Of a DNA stretch of 64,000 nt, positions 8,798 through 16,998 are shown in pieces. Position numbers and translations under genes: made by a program. This DNA is from DASXIF01 sp036498145. Its GTDB lineage: Bacteria > Actinomycetota > Actinomycetes > Mycobacteriales > Jatrophihabitantaceae. The notes under the pieces were generated by a model. The model ran no database searches. It was not told where the DNA came from and saw only the letters and a program-made list of their open reading frames with translations. Location of the stretch: positions 124,001 through 188,000 of the forward strand of contig CAVPSV010000002.1 of assembly GCA_963708625.1 (NCBI GenBank). Reading direction: 5' to 3'. The first letter of the stretch is position 1; each line of letters opens with the position of its first letter.

Positions 8798-10258
8798 GTG
8801 ATCCGCACAGGAGATCAGTACCGTGATTCGATCAGCGACGGGCGGGCGGTGTGGATCGACGGACAGCGTGTCACCGACGTCCCGACCCACCCGATGTTCG
8901 CCCCGATCGTGGATGCCCGCGCTCGCATCTTCGATCTTGCGCACGAAGCCGACAGCCAAGACGTGATGAGCTACATCGATGGGGACACCGGTGAGCGAAA
9001 CGCCATCGGCAACCGCCCGCCCAGGACTCAACAGGACTGGCACGACAAACGCGCGGCTGTGGACCACGTCCTCGCCGACGCCCGCGGAATCGTCACCCGC
9101 GTCGGCGACGAGACGATCGGGGAGATGTGGTCGCTGTTCGACGGCCAAGACGTCCTCAACGAAGTAGACCCGCGGTTCTCCGCCAACATCCGCCGACACC
9201 TGGAACGCGCCGTTCATAGCGACCCGTTTCACGTCTCAGCCAACACCGACCCCAAAGGAGACCGATCCAAGGCCCCCCAAGACCAAGACCCCGACATGCT
9301 GCTGCACGTCGTGCGCGAAACTGACAGCGGGATCGTGGTCCGCGGGGCGAAGTATGAGACGGCAGCGGCGTACTCGAATCAAGCCTTCACTAAGCCAACC
9401 ATCGCGAACTGGGGCAACAGCGAACTGTCTGACTATGCCGTCGGCTTCATTCTCGATACGGGTAATCCCCGAGTGCGCCACATATGCCGGACCGGGTTCG
9501 CCGGGCGTGCCCCTGCAGCGGACTATCCCCTATCGAATCGCTTTGACGAGGTCGAGTCGTTGGTCATATTCGATGACGTCGAGATTCCATGGGAGGACGT
9601 CCTGTTCTACCGGCACACCCGGGCTGCAACGTTCATTCGCGAAACTCTGCATCGCTACAGCGCGTATCCATTCGTTCAACGCACGATGCACTTGGCAGAC
9701 CTCATGATCGGTGCGGCGCTCTGGAACGTGGACCAGACCGGGCTGCAAGCCCAACAGGCCGTTCAAGAAAAGCTCGCGACCCTCGCCTGCTACCGCGAGA
9801 CGATCAATGCCCACCTCACCGCCGCGGTCGCGCTGGCCGAGCCGAGCCCCGGTGGATTGCTGATGCCCAACCAGTCGCTGCTCTACGCAGGCCGGGTGGT
9901 GGCGCTGAGCCAACTGCCCACGATGATGCACATCGCCCGCGAACTCTGCGGAGGCCAGATCTGCATTACCCCCGACGCTGCGACCTTCAATGACCCCGAC
10001 GTCGGTCCGTGGCTCGACAAGTACTACACGGTCAGCGACAACTGGGTAGCCGACGACAGGCGCAAGCTGCTCGCGTTCGCACGCGATCTGCTCAATAGCG
10101 ACTATGCCGGACACCGGCTGACTTTCCAGCTCTTTGCCCAATCGCCACCATTCGCACAGCTCGCGGCCGTCTACCGTAATTTTGACTTTGACGGCCCACT
10201 CGGACTCGTCAAGTCAGCCGCCGGTTTGTCGGACAAGGTTCTCGCGAGGCAAGCGTGA
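8798..10258 (+). CDS. HpaB-type flavin-dependent monooxygenase
   Basis: This 486-residue protein is a member of the 4-hydroxyphenylacetate 3-hydroxylase family, which has an acyl-CoA dehydrogenase-like fold and uses free reduced FAD supplied by a partner reductase. The N-terminus has the family hallmark TGDQYRDSISDGRAVWIDG followed by VTDVPTHPMF. The DDVEIPWEDVLFYRH stretch and the C-terminal CGGQICITPD stretch are also typical. A GTG start at 8798 preceded by GAGAGG is preferred to a longer frame that overlaps the reductase gene. Family members hydroxylate phenols, but some oxidise N-heterocycles; given its neighbours I infer an acid derived from the amine, possibly an imidazole acetate. The next gene overlaps it by 4 nt. 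Confidence 0.85.
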   Translation: MIRTGDQYRDSISDGRAVWIDGQRVTDVPTHPMFAPIVDARARIFDLAHEADSQDVMSYIDGDTGERNAIGNRPPRTQQDWHDKRAAVDHVLADARGIVTRVGDETIGEMWSLFDGQDVLNEVDPRFSANIRRHLERAVHSDPFHVSANTDPKGDRSKAPQDQDPDMLLHVVRETDSGIVVRGAKYETAAAYSNQAFTKPTIANWGNSELSDYAVGFILDTGNPRVRHICRTGFAGRAPAADYPLSNRFDEVESLVIFDDVEIPWEDVLFYRHTRAATFIRETLHRYSAYPFVQRTMHLADLMIGAALWNVDQTGLQAQQAVQEKLATLACYRETINAHLTAAVALAEPSPGGLLMPNQSLLYAGRVVALSQLPTMMHIARELCGGQICITPDAATFNDPDVGPWLDKYYTVSDNWVADDRRKLLAFARDLLNSDYAGHRLTFQLFAQSPPFAQLAAVYRNFDFDGPLGLVKSAAGLSDKVLARQA

Positions 10259-10680
10259 ACCACGAACGGATCCGGCGATTCAACACCCGCGACACCTACC
10301 CCGAGCAGCAGATCGACAACGACCTTAGCCAGGCAGTTGTCGCGGGTGACACGATCTATCTGCGCGGCCAGGTCGGACAAGACCTCGATACGAGCGAAAG
10401 CGTCGGCATCGGTGACGTCGGCGCGCAGACTGAGCGTGCCATGGCAAACATCGACATGCTGCTGCGCGAGGCAAAGAGCGAGCTGGCAGACCTCGTCAAG
10501 GTGACGATCTACGTGACCGACCCTCGATACCGGGAGGGTGTGTATCGCGTTGTCGGTCGCTGGCTGAAGGGCGTGTACCCCGTCTCAACCGGAATCGTCG
10601 TGAGTGCGCTTGCTCGCGTGGAGTGGCTCGTAGAAATCGATGCGATAGCCGTGCGATCGACACCGACGCGGCAGTCGTGA
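10255..10680 (+). CDS. RidA/YjgF-family protein lacking the usual active-site Arg
   Basis: This 141-residue protein has the RidA fold signature (FNTRDTYPEQQIDNDLSQAVVAGDTIYLRGQVG, read across residues 9-41) and the late VEIDAIAV strand. In RidA itself, an Arg in the PxRs motif of the last third is needed for imine hydrolysis; here the equivalent stretch is YPVST with Ser111, so it is probably not a true imine deaminase. It may bind or hydrolyse another reactive pathway intermediate. It overlaps both the monooxygenase (GTGA) and the DUF1028 gene, so translation is coupled. RidA-like and DUF1028 genes are often neighbours in amine and purine-type catabolic operons. Confidence 0.82.
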   Translation: MNHERIRRFNTRDTYPEQQIDNDLSQAVVAGDTIYLRGQVGQDLDTSESVGIGDVGAQTERAMANIDMLLREAKSELADLVKVTIYVTDPRYREGVYRVVGRWLKGVYPVSTGIVVSALARVEWLVEIDAIAVRSTPTRQS

Positions 10681-11363
10681 CGTTCTCCCTCGCCGCGCGG
10701 TGCCCACACACTGGTGCCTTCGGGATGGTCATCGCCTCCTCGAGCCCTGCTGTGGCTGCGCGGTGCGTCCATCTGCGTCCCCGCGCCGGGGTGGTCGCAT
10801 CCCAGAACATCACCGATCCGCGACTGGGCGACGCGCTGCTCGACCTGCTAGCGGCGGGCGAAAGCGCCGGCGACGCAGTGAGCGCGGTTGCCGCGAGCGA
10901 CCCGACCGCCCCCTACCGGCAGCTCACGGCGGTGGACTCCCTTGGTCGATCGGCGGTTTATTCCGGCGAGCACACACTCGGCGTCCACAATGCAGCCAGC
11001 CGTGATGGAACAGCTGCGGCCGGGAATCTGCTGGCAAGCACAGACGTCGTCGATGCGCTGATCGAGGGATATCAAGGCAGCACCGAAGAGGACTTCACCG
11101 CTCGGCTGATGGCCGGGCTGGCCGCTGCCGCTGCGCAAGGCGGGGAGGCGGGCCCGGTGCATTCTGCAGGTATCAAGGTCCTCCACCCGTCGGCAGGCTG
11201 GGCAAGCACAGACCTTCGCGTCGACTGGCATGACGAACCGATCCGGGAACTTCAGCGGTTGTGGCAGCTGTGGCTCCCTCAGCGCGCAGGCTACATAGTC
11301 CGCGGGCTCGACCCAGGCGTAGCGTCTTCCTTCGATGTCCCAGGCGATCCTGGCAATGGATGA
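10677..11363 (+). CDS. DUF1028 family protein (putative Ntn-hydrolase fold)
   Basis: This is a 228-residue protein of the DUF1028 family. The conserved beginning TFSLAARCPHTGAFGMVIASSSPAVAARCVHLRPRAGVVASQN spans residues 2-44, and GVHNAASRDGTAAAGNLLAS and the KVLHPSAGWASTDLRVDWHDEPI segment near residue 180 are further family marks. Biochemical function is unproven; the fold resembles N-terminal nucleophile hydrolases, so an amide-cleaving role is possible. The GTG start overlaps the stop codon of the RidA-like gene. It is the last gene of the operon; a decayed M20 amidohydrolase follows about 65 nt downstream. Confidence 0.82.
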   Translation: MTFSLAARCPHTGAFGMVIASSSPAVAARCVHLRPRAGVVASQNITDPRLGDALLDLLAAGESAGDAVSAVAASDPTAPYRQLTAVDSLGRSAVYSGEHTLGVHNAASRDGTAAAGNLLASTDVVDALIEGYQGSTEEDFTARLMAGLAAAAAQGGEAGPVHSAGIKVLHPSAGWASTDLRVDWHDEPIRELQRLWQLWLPQRAGYIVRGLDPGVASSFDVPGDPGNG

Positions 11364-12326
11364 CCTGGTCTCACCGGGTTGCAGTCGATCGGCTGAACGC
11401 TGGCGCATACCCCCGTCGCCTTGAGTCACCATATTCACGCGCACCCGGAGACTGGATGGCAGGAGAGCGAGCTGCAGGGTGAATCGGAATTACTCGCATT
11501 CGACGTGACGTGCGGGTCATAGGACTTGCCCACAGCATTCATCGCGCGCATCGGCGCAGGCAAGCTGCATATCGGTGTCTGCGCCGAGTATGACGCGCGA
11601 GTGCACGCTCATTAGGGCGACCGGTCGGCACCTGCGGGACGCTGGCCGGGCGACCCGAGCCTCGACCGATATGGGCAATGTACCGCTGCAACTGCCTGCA
11701 ATTCGTCCCTACCTCCGGGATTGACTCTCTGCCGGCCCTAATCATCAGCGGGTGTTCGCGGCAGTGTCACCCCCCGCCACTGACCGCGCGATTCTGGACG
11801 GAGCGCTCGTTATGGCGCGCTCACCGTCTTGGCCGCTGAGGATCAGAACCGCCGCTACTTCATCGACAGATGACCTCACCGCCCCGGCCCTGGGGGCCGG
11901 GGTCATCTCATCTGTGATTCGCTGTCTCAGCGCCCTTTGTGCAGGAGCAGACCAAGTCGATGACACTGATCGAAATGTCATCGTCAACTGCGAATCGACG
12001 GACCGTACATCGTTTGCGGATATCGCCACGGCCGTAGCCCTCGGGGAATCGATTGTCCGAAGTCGATTCGCGAGGCTCACCCGGTGCGCGATCGTCCAAT
12101 TCGTAAGATTGTCCAACACATTGCAGTTAGGTGAGATCGTGGCTCGCGTCGATGTCACTGTGTACGGCTGCATCGGTTGCGTCTATGTTCCGGATCAGAT
12201 TGATCGATTGGACAGTTGTTAGGCCTCTCCGGGACGATCGATGGGACGGATCAACTCGGCACAGTCCGATGGGCTCGGGCAACGGCGCAGGGCCACCACC
12301 ACACAGGTCTGGCGGGCGAAACGCGC
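11364..12326. other. Long gene-poor stretch holding an M20 remnant
   Basis: This 963-nt stretch separates the monooxygenase operon from the P450 gene. Its first part holds the M20 amidohydrolase remnant (11430-11615, listed separately). From 11750 to 12220 both strands carry medium-length open frames (up to 156 codons), but neither has a recognisable domain, start signal or natural amino acid pattern, so I do not call them. The section around 12000-12230 is locally less GC-rich and contains TTGGACA-like elements (12213 onward) that could serve the P450 promoter. Confidence 0.55.
11430..11615 (+). pseudogene. Remnant of M20-family amidohydrolase
   Basis: One reading frame across this segment gives HIHAHPETGWQESELQ, then, after an in-frame TAG, DLPTAFIARIGAG and KLHIGVCAEYDA, ending at another stop. 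This is the N-terminal part of an M20D amidohydrolase (AbgB/amino-acylase type), in which these blocks normally run into the LPGIGHACGHN metal site. The metal-site part and the rest of the enzyme are missing. Upstream, another frame gives VDRLNA, which would be the usual beginning, so a frameshift at about 11425 is also likely. Stop codons plus deletion show real decay, unlike the other frame breaks in this window. It may once have been the amide-cleaving step of the operon. Confidence 0.7.
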
Positions 12327-13544
12327 ATGATCGATCTACTCACGCGAGGTCCAAGCAACCTGGCGACGGACGTTGTTCTCGACGTGTCTCTCGATGTGCT
12401 TGAGGCTGACCCGTACCCGGTGTACGAGTGGATGCGCGAACACTGCCCCATCGCCTACGTCCCGGCAACCGGACGAGTCCTGGTCACGACATGGGCCCTC
12501 TGTGACGAAGCTGGTTCCAACGGCGAGGTGTTCGGGCCTACGCAGAAGGTCTTCAACAAGGTTTACGGCGATCCGAACGTCATGAGTCTTTCGGGTTTGC
12601 CTCACCGGGAACTGCGCAACGCCCTCAACCCGCCGTTTCGCCCCCGCACGGTCAACAGCTACCGCGAGACAAAGCTCCGAAGCACCGCGGCCAAATATAT
12701 TGACGCCATTCGTGATCATGGACGCATCGAAGGCATGACCGAGTTACTTGAACCGCTCAGCCAACGCGCGATTGGCGACGTCCTGGGATTTGAGAACGTG
12801 GATGGGGCCATGCTCGGTCGGTGGCTCGCCGCGTACGGCGCCAATCTGGTCAACCTCGATCGCGATCCGGCAGTGTCCGAACGCGGTGGCACGGTCAGGC
12901 AGGAAGTCAGAACGTATCTCGAGCAGAACCTGCTCAGGCTCGCCGACGAGTCAAACGAGAGCGCGATCTCCCACTTGTTGCGTGACGGCGTCGCCGCAGG
13001 GACTACGCGATCGGTCGACGACATCATGGGAACCGTCGGACTCATGATCGTCGGCGGACTCCAAGAGCCGGCCCACGCCGTCGGTAACACACTGCTCGGA
13101 CTCTTCAGCTCGCCCGATCAACTCGCACTCTTCGCGGCAGACCCGACTGGCCGGTCGCAACAGGCAATCGACGAAGGCCTGCGATGGCTAGCACCGTTCA
13201 CCATGACGGAGAAGCTCACCACGCACGACGTCCGACTGGGCGGCCTCCTGTTCCCAGCCGGAACCGAAGTCGCCCTCGAACTCGGATCGGCCAACCGGGA
13301 TCCGGGCCGCCACGAGAACCCGGATGTCTTCGACCTCGACCGCGGGGGCCAGGCGAACCGTAGCTTTGGCTACGGCGCTCACTTTTGTGTGGGGCACTAC
13401 GCAGCACGAAGCCTGGCGCGAGTTGTCCTCGAAGAGATGTTCGGGCGGCTACCGAACCTACGACCCGACCCCGATCTCGCGCCTGTAGTCCATGGGTGGA
13501 CTGTGCGCGGCGCGAAACGCCTTCCGCTGGTCTGGGACGTCTAG
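12327..13544 (+). CDS. Cytochrome P450 with unusual I-helix
   Basis: This is a 405-residue soluble bacterial P450. The heme-binding loop FGYGAHFCVGHYAAR contains the thiolate ligand Cys354, and EGLRW gives the ExxR pair. The I-helix reads GGLQEPAHA (residues 243-251), so the common acid-alcohol pair (D/E-T) that activates oxygen is replaced by Gln-Glu, followed by Pro. The start ATG at 12327 gives a normal N-terminus; an upstream in-frame ATG at 12216 is possible but adds a low-complexity leader. A Rieske ferredoxin gene follows 2 nt later and is probably its electron donor. Its substrate is unknown; within this cargo it may oxidise or dealkylate the amine or a later intermediate. Confidence 0.88.
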   Translation: MIDLLTRGPSNLATDVVLDVSLDVLEADPYPVYEWMREHCPIAYVPATGRVLVTTWALCDEAGSNGEVFGPTQKVFNKVYGDPNVMSLSGLPHRELRNALNPPFRPRTVNSYRETKLRSTAAKYIDAIRDHGRIEGMTELLEPLSQRAIGDVLGFENVDGAMLGRWLAAYGANLVNLDRDPAVSERGGTVRQEVRTYLEQNLLRLADESNESAISHLLRDGVAAGTTRSVDDIMGTVGLMIVGGLQEPAHAVGNTLLGLFSSPDQLALFAADPTGRSQQAIDEGLRWLAPFTMTEKLTTHDVRLGGLLFPAGTEVALELGSANRDPGRHENPDVFDLDRGGQANRSFGYGAHFCVGHYAARSLARVVLEEMFGRLPNLRPDPDLAPVVHGWTVRGAKRLPLVWDV

Positions 13545-13546
13545 AT

Positions 13547-13888
13547 ATGGCAGAGGACCCCTACGTCATACCGGGCAGCCCGGATGCGCCAACCGGAACG
13601 ATCCGAGCGGTGTCGATCGAGGGAATAGCGCACGTCGCGATCCGCCATGTCGAGGGTTGGGCACTCGTCGAGGATCGGTGTCCTCATGCGCACTGCCCGT
13701 TTTCGGCCAACGCAGAAGTCGCCCCCGAAGCTCCGATCCTGATCTGCAACTGCCACGGCAGCGAGTTCGATCTGCTAACTGGCGCGGTCCTGCTGCCACC
13801 CGCAGAGCGAGACCTCCAAATCACCAGATTGGCCGCTTGCGACGGGGTGCTCCGGGTCGCCGACGAATCGACACCGCATCCTCCGTAG
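13547..13888 (+). CDS. Rieske-type 2Fe-2S ferredoxin
   Basis: This 113-residue protein is a stand-alone Rieske ferredoxin. Cys45-x-His47 and Cys67-x2-His70 provide the cluster ligands, and HGSEFDLLTGAVLLPPAERDL follows as in the canonical second loop. It starts 2 nt after the P450 stop, so it is cotranscribed and presumably passes electrons to it. Most actinobacterial P450 genes are followed by a 3Fe-4S ferredoxin, so the Rieske partner is less common. No dedicated ferredoxin reductase is encoded next to it. Confidence 0.87.
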   Translation: MAEDPYVIPGSPDAPTGTIRAVSIEGIAHVAIRHVEGWALVEDRCPHAHCPFSANAEVAPEAPILICNCHGSEFDLLTGAVLLPPAERDLQITRLAACDGVLRVADESTPHPP

Positions 13889-14056
13889 GCCACTGCCGCA
13901 GCCCTGGGCCTGCGATCTGACACAAGTATGCACGCTATAAACGGCGGATCTCGAAGTGGTCACGGCGGCGGTTCGGTCCAGAGTCTCTAAACACCGAGTC
14001 GCCTCACGTCCAGCCTCAACCGCCCGCCAAGCCTGACCGAACGCGAAGGAGGTGTC

Positions 14057-14995
14057 ATGACGGCAACGACCAGCCCGCCGGTTCGCGGCCTCCCTTCCGA
14101 CCCGATGGCCCCCGTGCAGAGACCCACGCGCGACTACCGCCGCAGTCTGACTCTGCTGATCATGCTGTTACCGGCAGCTGTCATCGTCGCCTTATTGGTG
14201 ATCGCCCCGCTGGCTGCAGTGGTTCGCGATAGCTTCGCCACCGCCAACGAGTACGGCGCTGTGCAGGGCGGCTTCACGATCAGCAACTACTCGGCCCTCG
14301 GCAACCCGGCCTACCTCCATGTGCTGACATACAGCGTCGAGATCGCCGCCCTCAACACCCTCATCTGTGTCGTTGGCGGTTACGTCATCTCCTACTACGC
14401 GATCTCCAGGCCGCCGTCGAGACAGCTGCTTATTCTGCTCCTGCTGGTCATCCCGTTCTGGACTGACTTCCTTGTCCGTACCTTCGCCCTCATCAACGTC
14501 CTGTCCCCGAACGGACCCCTCAACAAGCTCACCAATGCCGTTGGGCTGACTCACGGCGCGACGAGCTGGATACCCAGCCAAGGCGCGACCTTTATCGGGC
14601 TGCTCTACGCCTTCCTGCCCTCTGCAGTATTTCCGATCTACGCCTCGCTACGCACCGTCGATCCGTCCGTGAGGGAAGCAGCGGCCGACTTGGGCTGCGG
14701 TTGGTGGCGAGTCCACACCAAGATTCTCGCTCCGATGGCCCGCCAGGGGATCCTGGCCTCGATCGCGCTCGTCTTCATCCCGACCCTGGGCGTCTACATC
14801 ATCCCGGTGCTGCTTGGCGGAGGCAAACAAGAACTCGTCGGCAATGTCATCCTCAGCCTGTACACCGAGTTTCAAGACGCCCCGCTCGGCGCCGCCTTCG
14901 CAGTCGTATTGCTCGTCCTGATGCTGCTCAGCCTGGCTCTGATCGCGCTGGCGCCGAGACGGTTGAAGCCGAGACGGTTGAAGAGGTCCTCGTGA
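14057..14995 (+). CDS. ABC transporter permease, spermidine/putrescine type (PotB-like)
   Basis: This 312-residue membrane protein has six or so hydrophobic segments, starting with RRSLTLLIMLLPAAVIVALLVIAPLA, and the cytoplasmic EAA loop EAAADLGCGWWRVHTKILAP that contacts the ATPase. It is the first of four transporter genes and has the strongest ribosome binding site in the area (AAGGAGG, 8 nt before ATG). Its closest relatives are polyamine permeases of the PotB class. It is the first gene of a seven-gene operon (to 20396), which suggests the imported compound is the substrate of the downstream enzymes. Confidence 0.88.
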   Translation: MTATTSPPVRGLPSDPMAPVQRPTRDYRRSLTLLIMLLPAAVIVALLVIAPLAAVVRDSFATANEYGAVQGGFTISNYSALGNPAYLHVLTYSVEIAALNTLICVVGGYVISYYAISRPPSRQLLILLLLVIPFWTDFLVRTFALINVLSPNGPLNKLTNAVGLTHGATSWIPSQGATFIGLLYAFLPSAVFPIYASLRTVDPSVREAAADLGCGWWRVHTKILAPMARQGILASIALVFIPTLGVYIIPVLLGGGKQELVGNVILSLYTEFQDAPLGAAFAVVLLVLMLLSLALIALAPRRLKPRRLKRSS

Positions 14996-15843
14996 GTGCG
15001 GCCCTCGGTACCACGAGGCGTGCCCGGCGCCGTAACAAGCCACGGATACATCCCATGGATCGTGTCACTGCCTGCCTTGCCCGCTTGCTGATCCTGTTCC
15101 TCTACCTACCAATCGTGGCGGTCATCGTTCTGTCCTTCGACGACTCCGACGTGACCTCCTCTTGGACCCACCCCAGTCTGCGATGGTTCCGTTCCCTCCT
15201 CCATGACGGCGAGCTGCACAGCGCGCTGCGAGTGACGTTGACCGTCGCCATCGCCGCGGCCACGGTGTCAACCGTTGTCGGCCTCTTGGCCGCGAGCGCG
15301 CTGACAAGGTTCGCCTTCCGGGGCCGGCGCTTACTGATGGGAAGCATGTTCGTCCCGCTGGTCGTCCCCGAGATCGTCCTCGGTGTCGCGTTGCTGTCAG
15401 TGTTTTCGGGCCTGCACATCCAACTGGGCATCAGGACCCTAATCCTCGGGCACATCGTCATCACGATGCCCTACGCGACGCTGATCCTGCTCGGCGCCTA
15501 CGGCGGCCTAGACCCCTCGCTGGAGGAGGCAGCCGCCGACCTGGGGTGCAATCCGGTCACGACGTACACCCGAGTGATCCTGCCGCTGATGCGTCCGGCC
15601 ATCGTGGCGAGCTGGCTCCTGTGTTTCGTGCTGTCCTTCGGCGACATCGTGATGTCGACATTCACCAATGGCGTCGGCTCGACCACGATGCCGCTGCTGG
15701 TCTTCTCCCGCCTCAAGACAGGCCTCACGCCGGAGATCAACGCCTTAGGGACCCTCCTGGTGCTGCTGACCTTCCTTGTCGTCCTCGGCGTAGGAATCAA
15801 ACAGATGCGCACGGTCCTGACTCGATCCAGCGCACGTCAATAG
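14992..15843 (+). CDS. ABC transporter permease, spermidine/putrescine type (PotC-like)
   Basis: This second permease has 283 residues, with hydrophobic segments from LARLLILFLYLPIVAVIVLSF onward and the EAA loop EEAAADLGCNPVTTYTRVILP. The GTG at 14992 overlaps the PotB stop (GTGA), a typical coupling signal; an internal ATG at 15055 is an alternative start that would remove a basic leader. It would pair with the PotB-like protein to form the membrane pore. Confidence 0.88.
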   Translation: MSAALGTTRRARRRNKPRIHPMDRVTACLARLLILFLYLPIVAVIVLSFDDSDVTSSWTHPSLRWFRSLLHDGELHSALRVTLTVAIAAATVSTVVGLLAASALTRFAFRGRRLLMGSMFVPLVVPEIVLGVALLSVFSGLHIQLGIRTLILGHIVITMPYATLILLGAYGGLDPSLEEAAADLGCNPVTTYTRVILPLMRPAIVASWLLCFVLSFGDIVMSTFTNGVGSTTMPLLVFSRLKTGLTPEINALGTLLVLLTFLVVLGVGIKQMRTVLTRSSARQ

Positions 15844-15897
15844 CCAGATCCGCCCACCAGACCGCACACCAACCGCACCCGAAGGAGAGAGGCACAC

Positions 15898-16998
15898 ATG
15901 ATGCGCAACAAGAAGGTCACCGTGACCTTGACGGCCATCGCAGCAGCAGCCGCTGTTGCGCTCAGCGGCTGCAGCAGCGGCAGCAGCCACCCAGCCAGCG
16001 CCGGTACCCCCAAGACCTCTGGCGGCGGTAAGTCCCTGCACATTTACGCGTGGGCCGGCGAGATTCCGACCGACATGGTCAAGGCGTTCGAAGCCGCGAC
16101 TGGTATAGGTGTCACCGTCGACACCTTCGAAAGCAATGAGACTATGACCGCCAAACTGGCGGCCGGTAACTCCGGATACGACCTCGTCGAACCCAGCCAA
16201 TACACCGTCCAACAGCTCATCGGACAGAAGCTCATCCTTCCGTTAGATCACAGCAAGCTGGTCGGACTGACGGACCTGGCTCCGAAGTTCCAGGACCCGA
16301 GCTATGACCCCGGCTTGAAGTACGGTGTGCCGTTGGTGTGGGGCGCGACTGGCATGGCCTATAACGACAAGTGCACCGACGGTGCACCACTGACCAGTTG
16401 GTCGGCCCTGCTCGACCCGAAGTTCAAGGGCAAGATCTACATGCTCGACAACGAACTCTCTGCCTACATCCCGGCGCTTCAAATCAACGGCTACCGGGCC
16501 ACCACGACGAGCGAGGCACAGATTGGCGTGGCCACCAAGACCCTGCTGAAGCAGAAGCCGCTGCTGGCGGGATACAACTCCACCAACTACGCCGACCTGC
16601 TCTCCAGCGGTCAAGCGTGCGTCGCCGAGGCATACAACGGCGGTGCCATCGCCAAGGTGATCGCCGCCAACCCGCACGTGCACTATGTGCAGCCCTCTGA
16701 AGGTGGCACCGTGTACACCGACGCCCTGGCCATCCCGAGCAAGGCGAAGAACATCACCTCGGCCTACGCCTTCATCAACTTCACGCTCCAGCCGAAGATC
16801 GCGGCGATCGAGACCAACCAGGGTGGCAACGCCACGACGAACGCCGCCGCATACCCCTACATCACCAACCAGAGCCTGCTGACCAACCCGGCGGTCTACG
16901 CAACTCCTGCGGCTATCGCCAAGGCTGACTTCATCCTCGACCCCGGTGCAGCCCTGAAGTATTTCAACGCTGGCTGGACGCAGGTCAAGGCTTCGTGA
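15898..16998 (+). CDS. Extracellular substrate-binding lipoprotein (PotD/PotF-like)
   Basis: This 366-residue lipoprotein has a basic N-terminus, a hydrophobic signal and the lipobox LSGC with the lipid-carrying Cys25, then a low-complexity linker. The mature part matches polyamine-binding proteins: LHIYAWAGEIPTDMVKAFE, the GYDLVEPSQYTVQQLI segment and VPLVWGATGMAYN. Family members bind putrescine or spermidine, but relatives bind other small cations. It is encoded between the permeases and the ATPase and gives the importer its specificity; I infer an organic amine. A clear GGAGAG lies before the ATG. Confidence 0.88.
   Translation: MMRNKKVTVTLTAIAAAAAVALSGCSSGSSHPASAGTPKTSGGGKSLHIYAWAGEIPTDMVKAFEAATGIGVTVDTFESNETMTAKLAAGNSGYDLVEPSQYTVQQLIGQKLILPLDHSKLVGLTDLAPKFQDPSYDPGLKYGVPLVWGATGMAYNDKCTDGAPLTSWSALLDPKFKGKIYMLDNELSAYIPALQINGYRATTTSEAQIGVATKTLLKQKPLLAGYNSTNYADLLSSGQACVAEAYNGGAIAKVIAANPHVHYVQPSEGGTVYTDALAIPSKAKNITSAYAFINFTLQPKIAAIETNQGGNATTNAAAYPYITNQSLLTNPAVYATPAAIAKADFILDPGAALKYFNAGWTQVKAS

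Noticed and set aside
11745..12222. Overlapping open frames on both strands (142 and 156 codons) before the P450 gene
   Set aside because: Neither has a recognisable domain, start site or protein-like pattern, so I leave the region unassigned.
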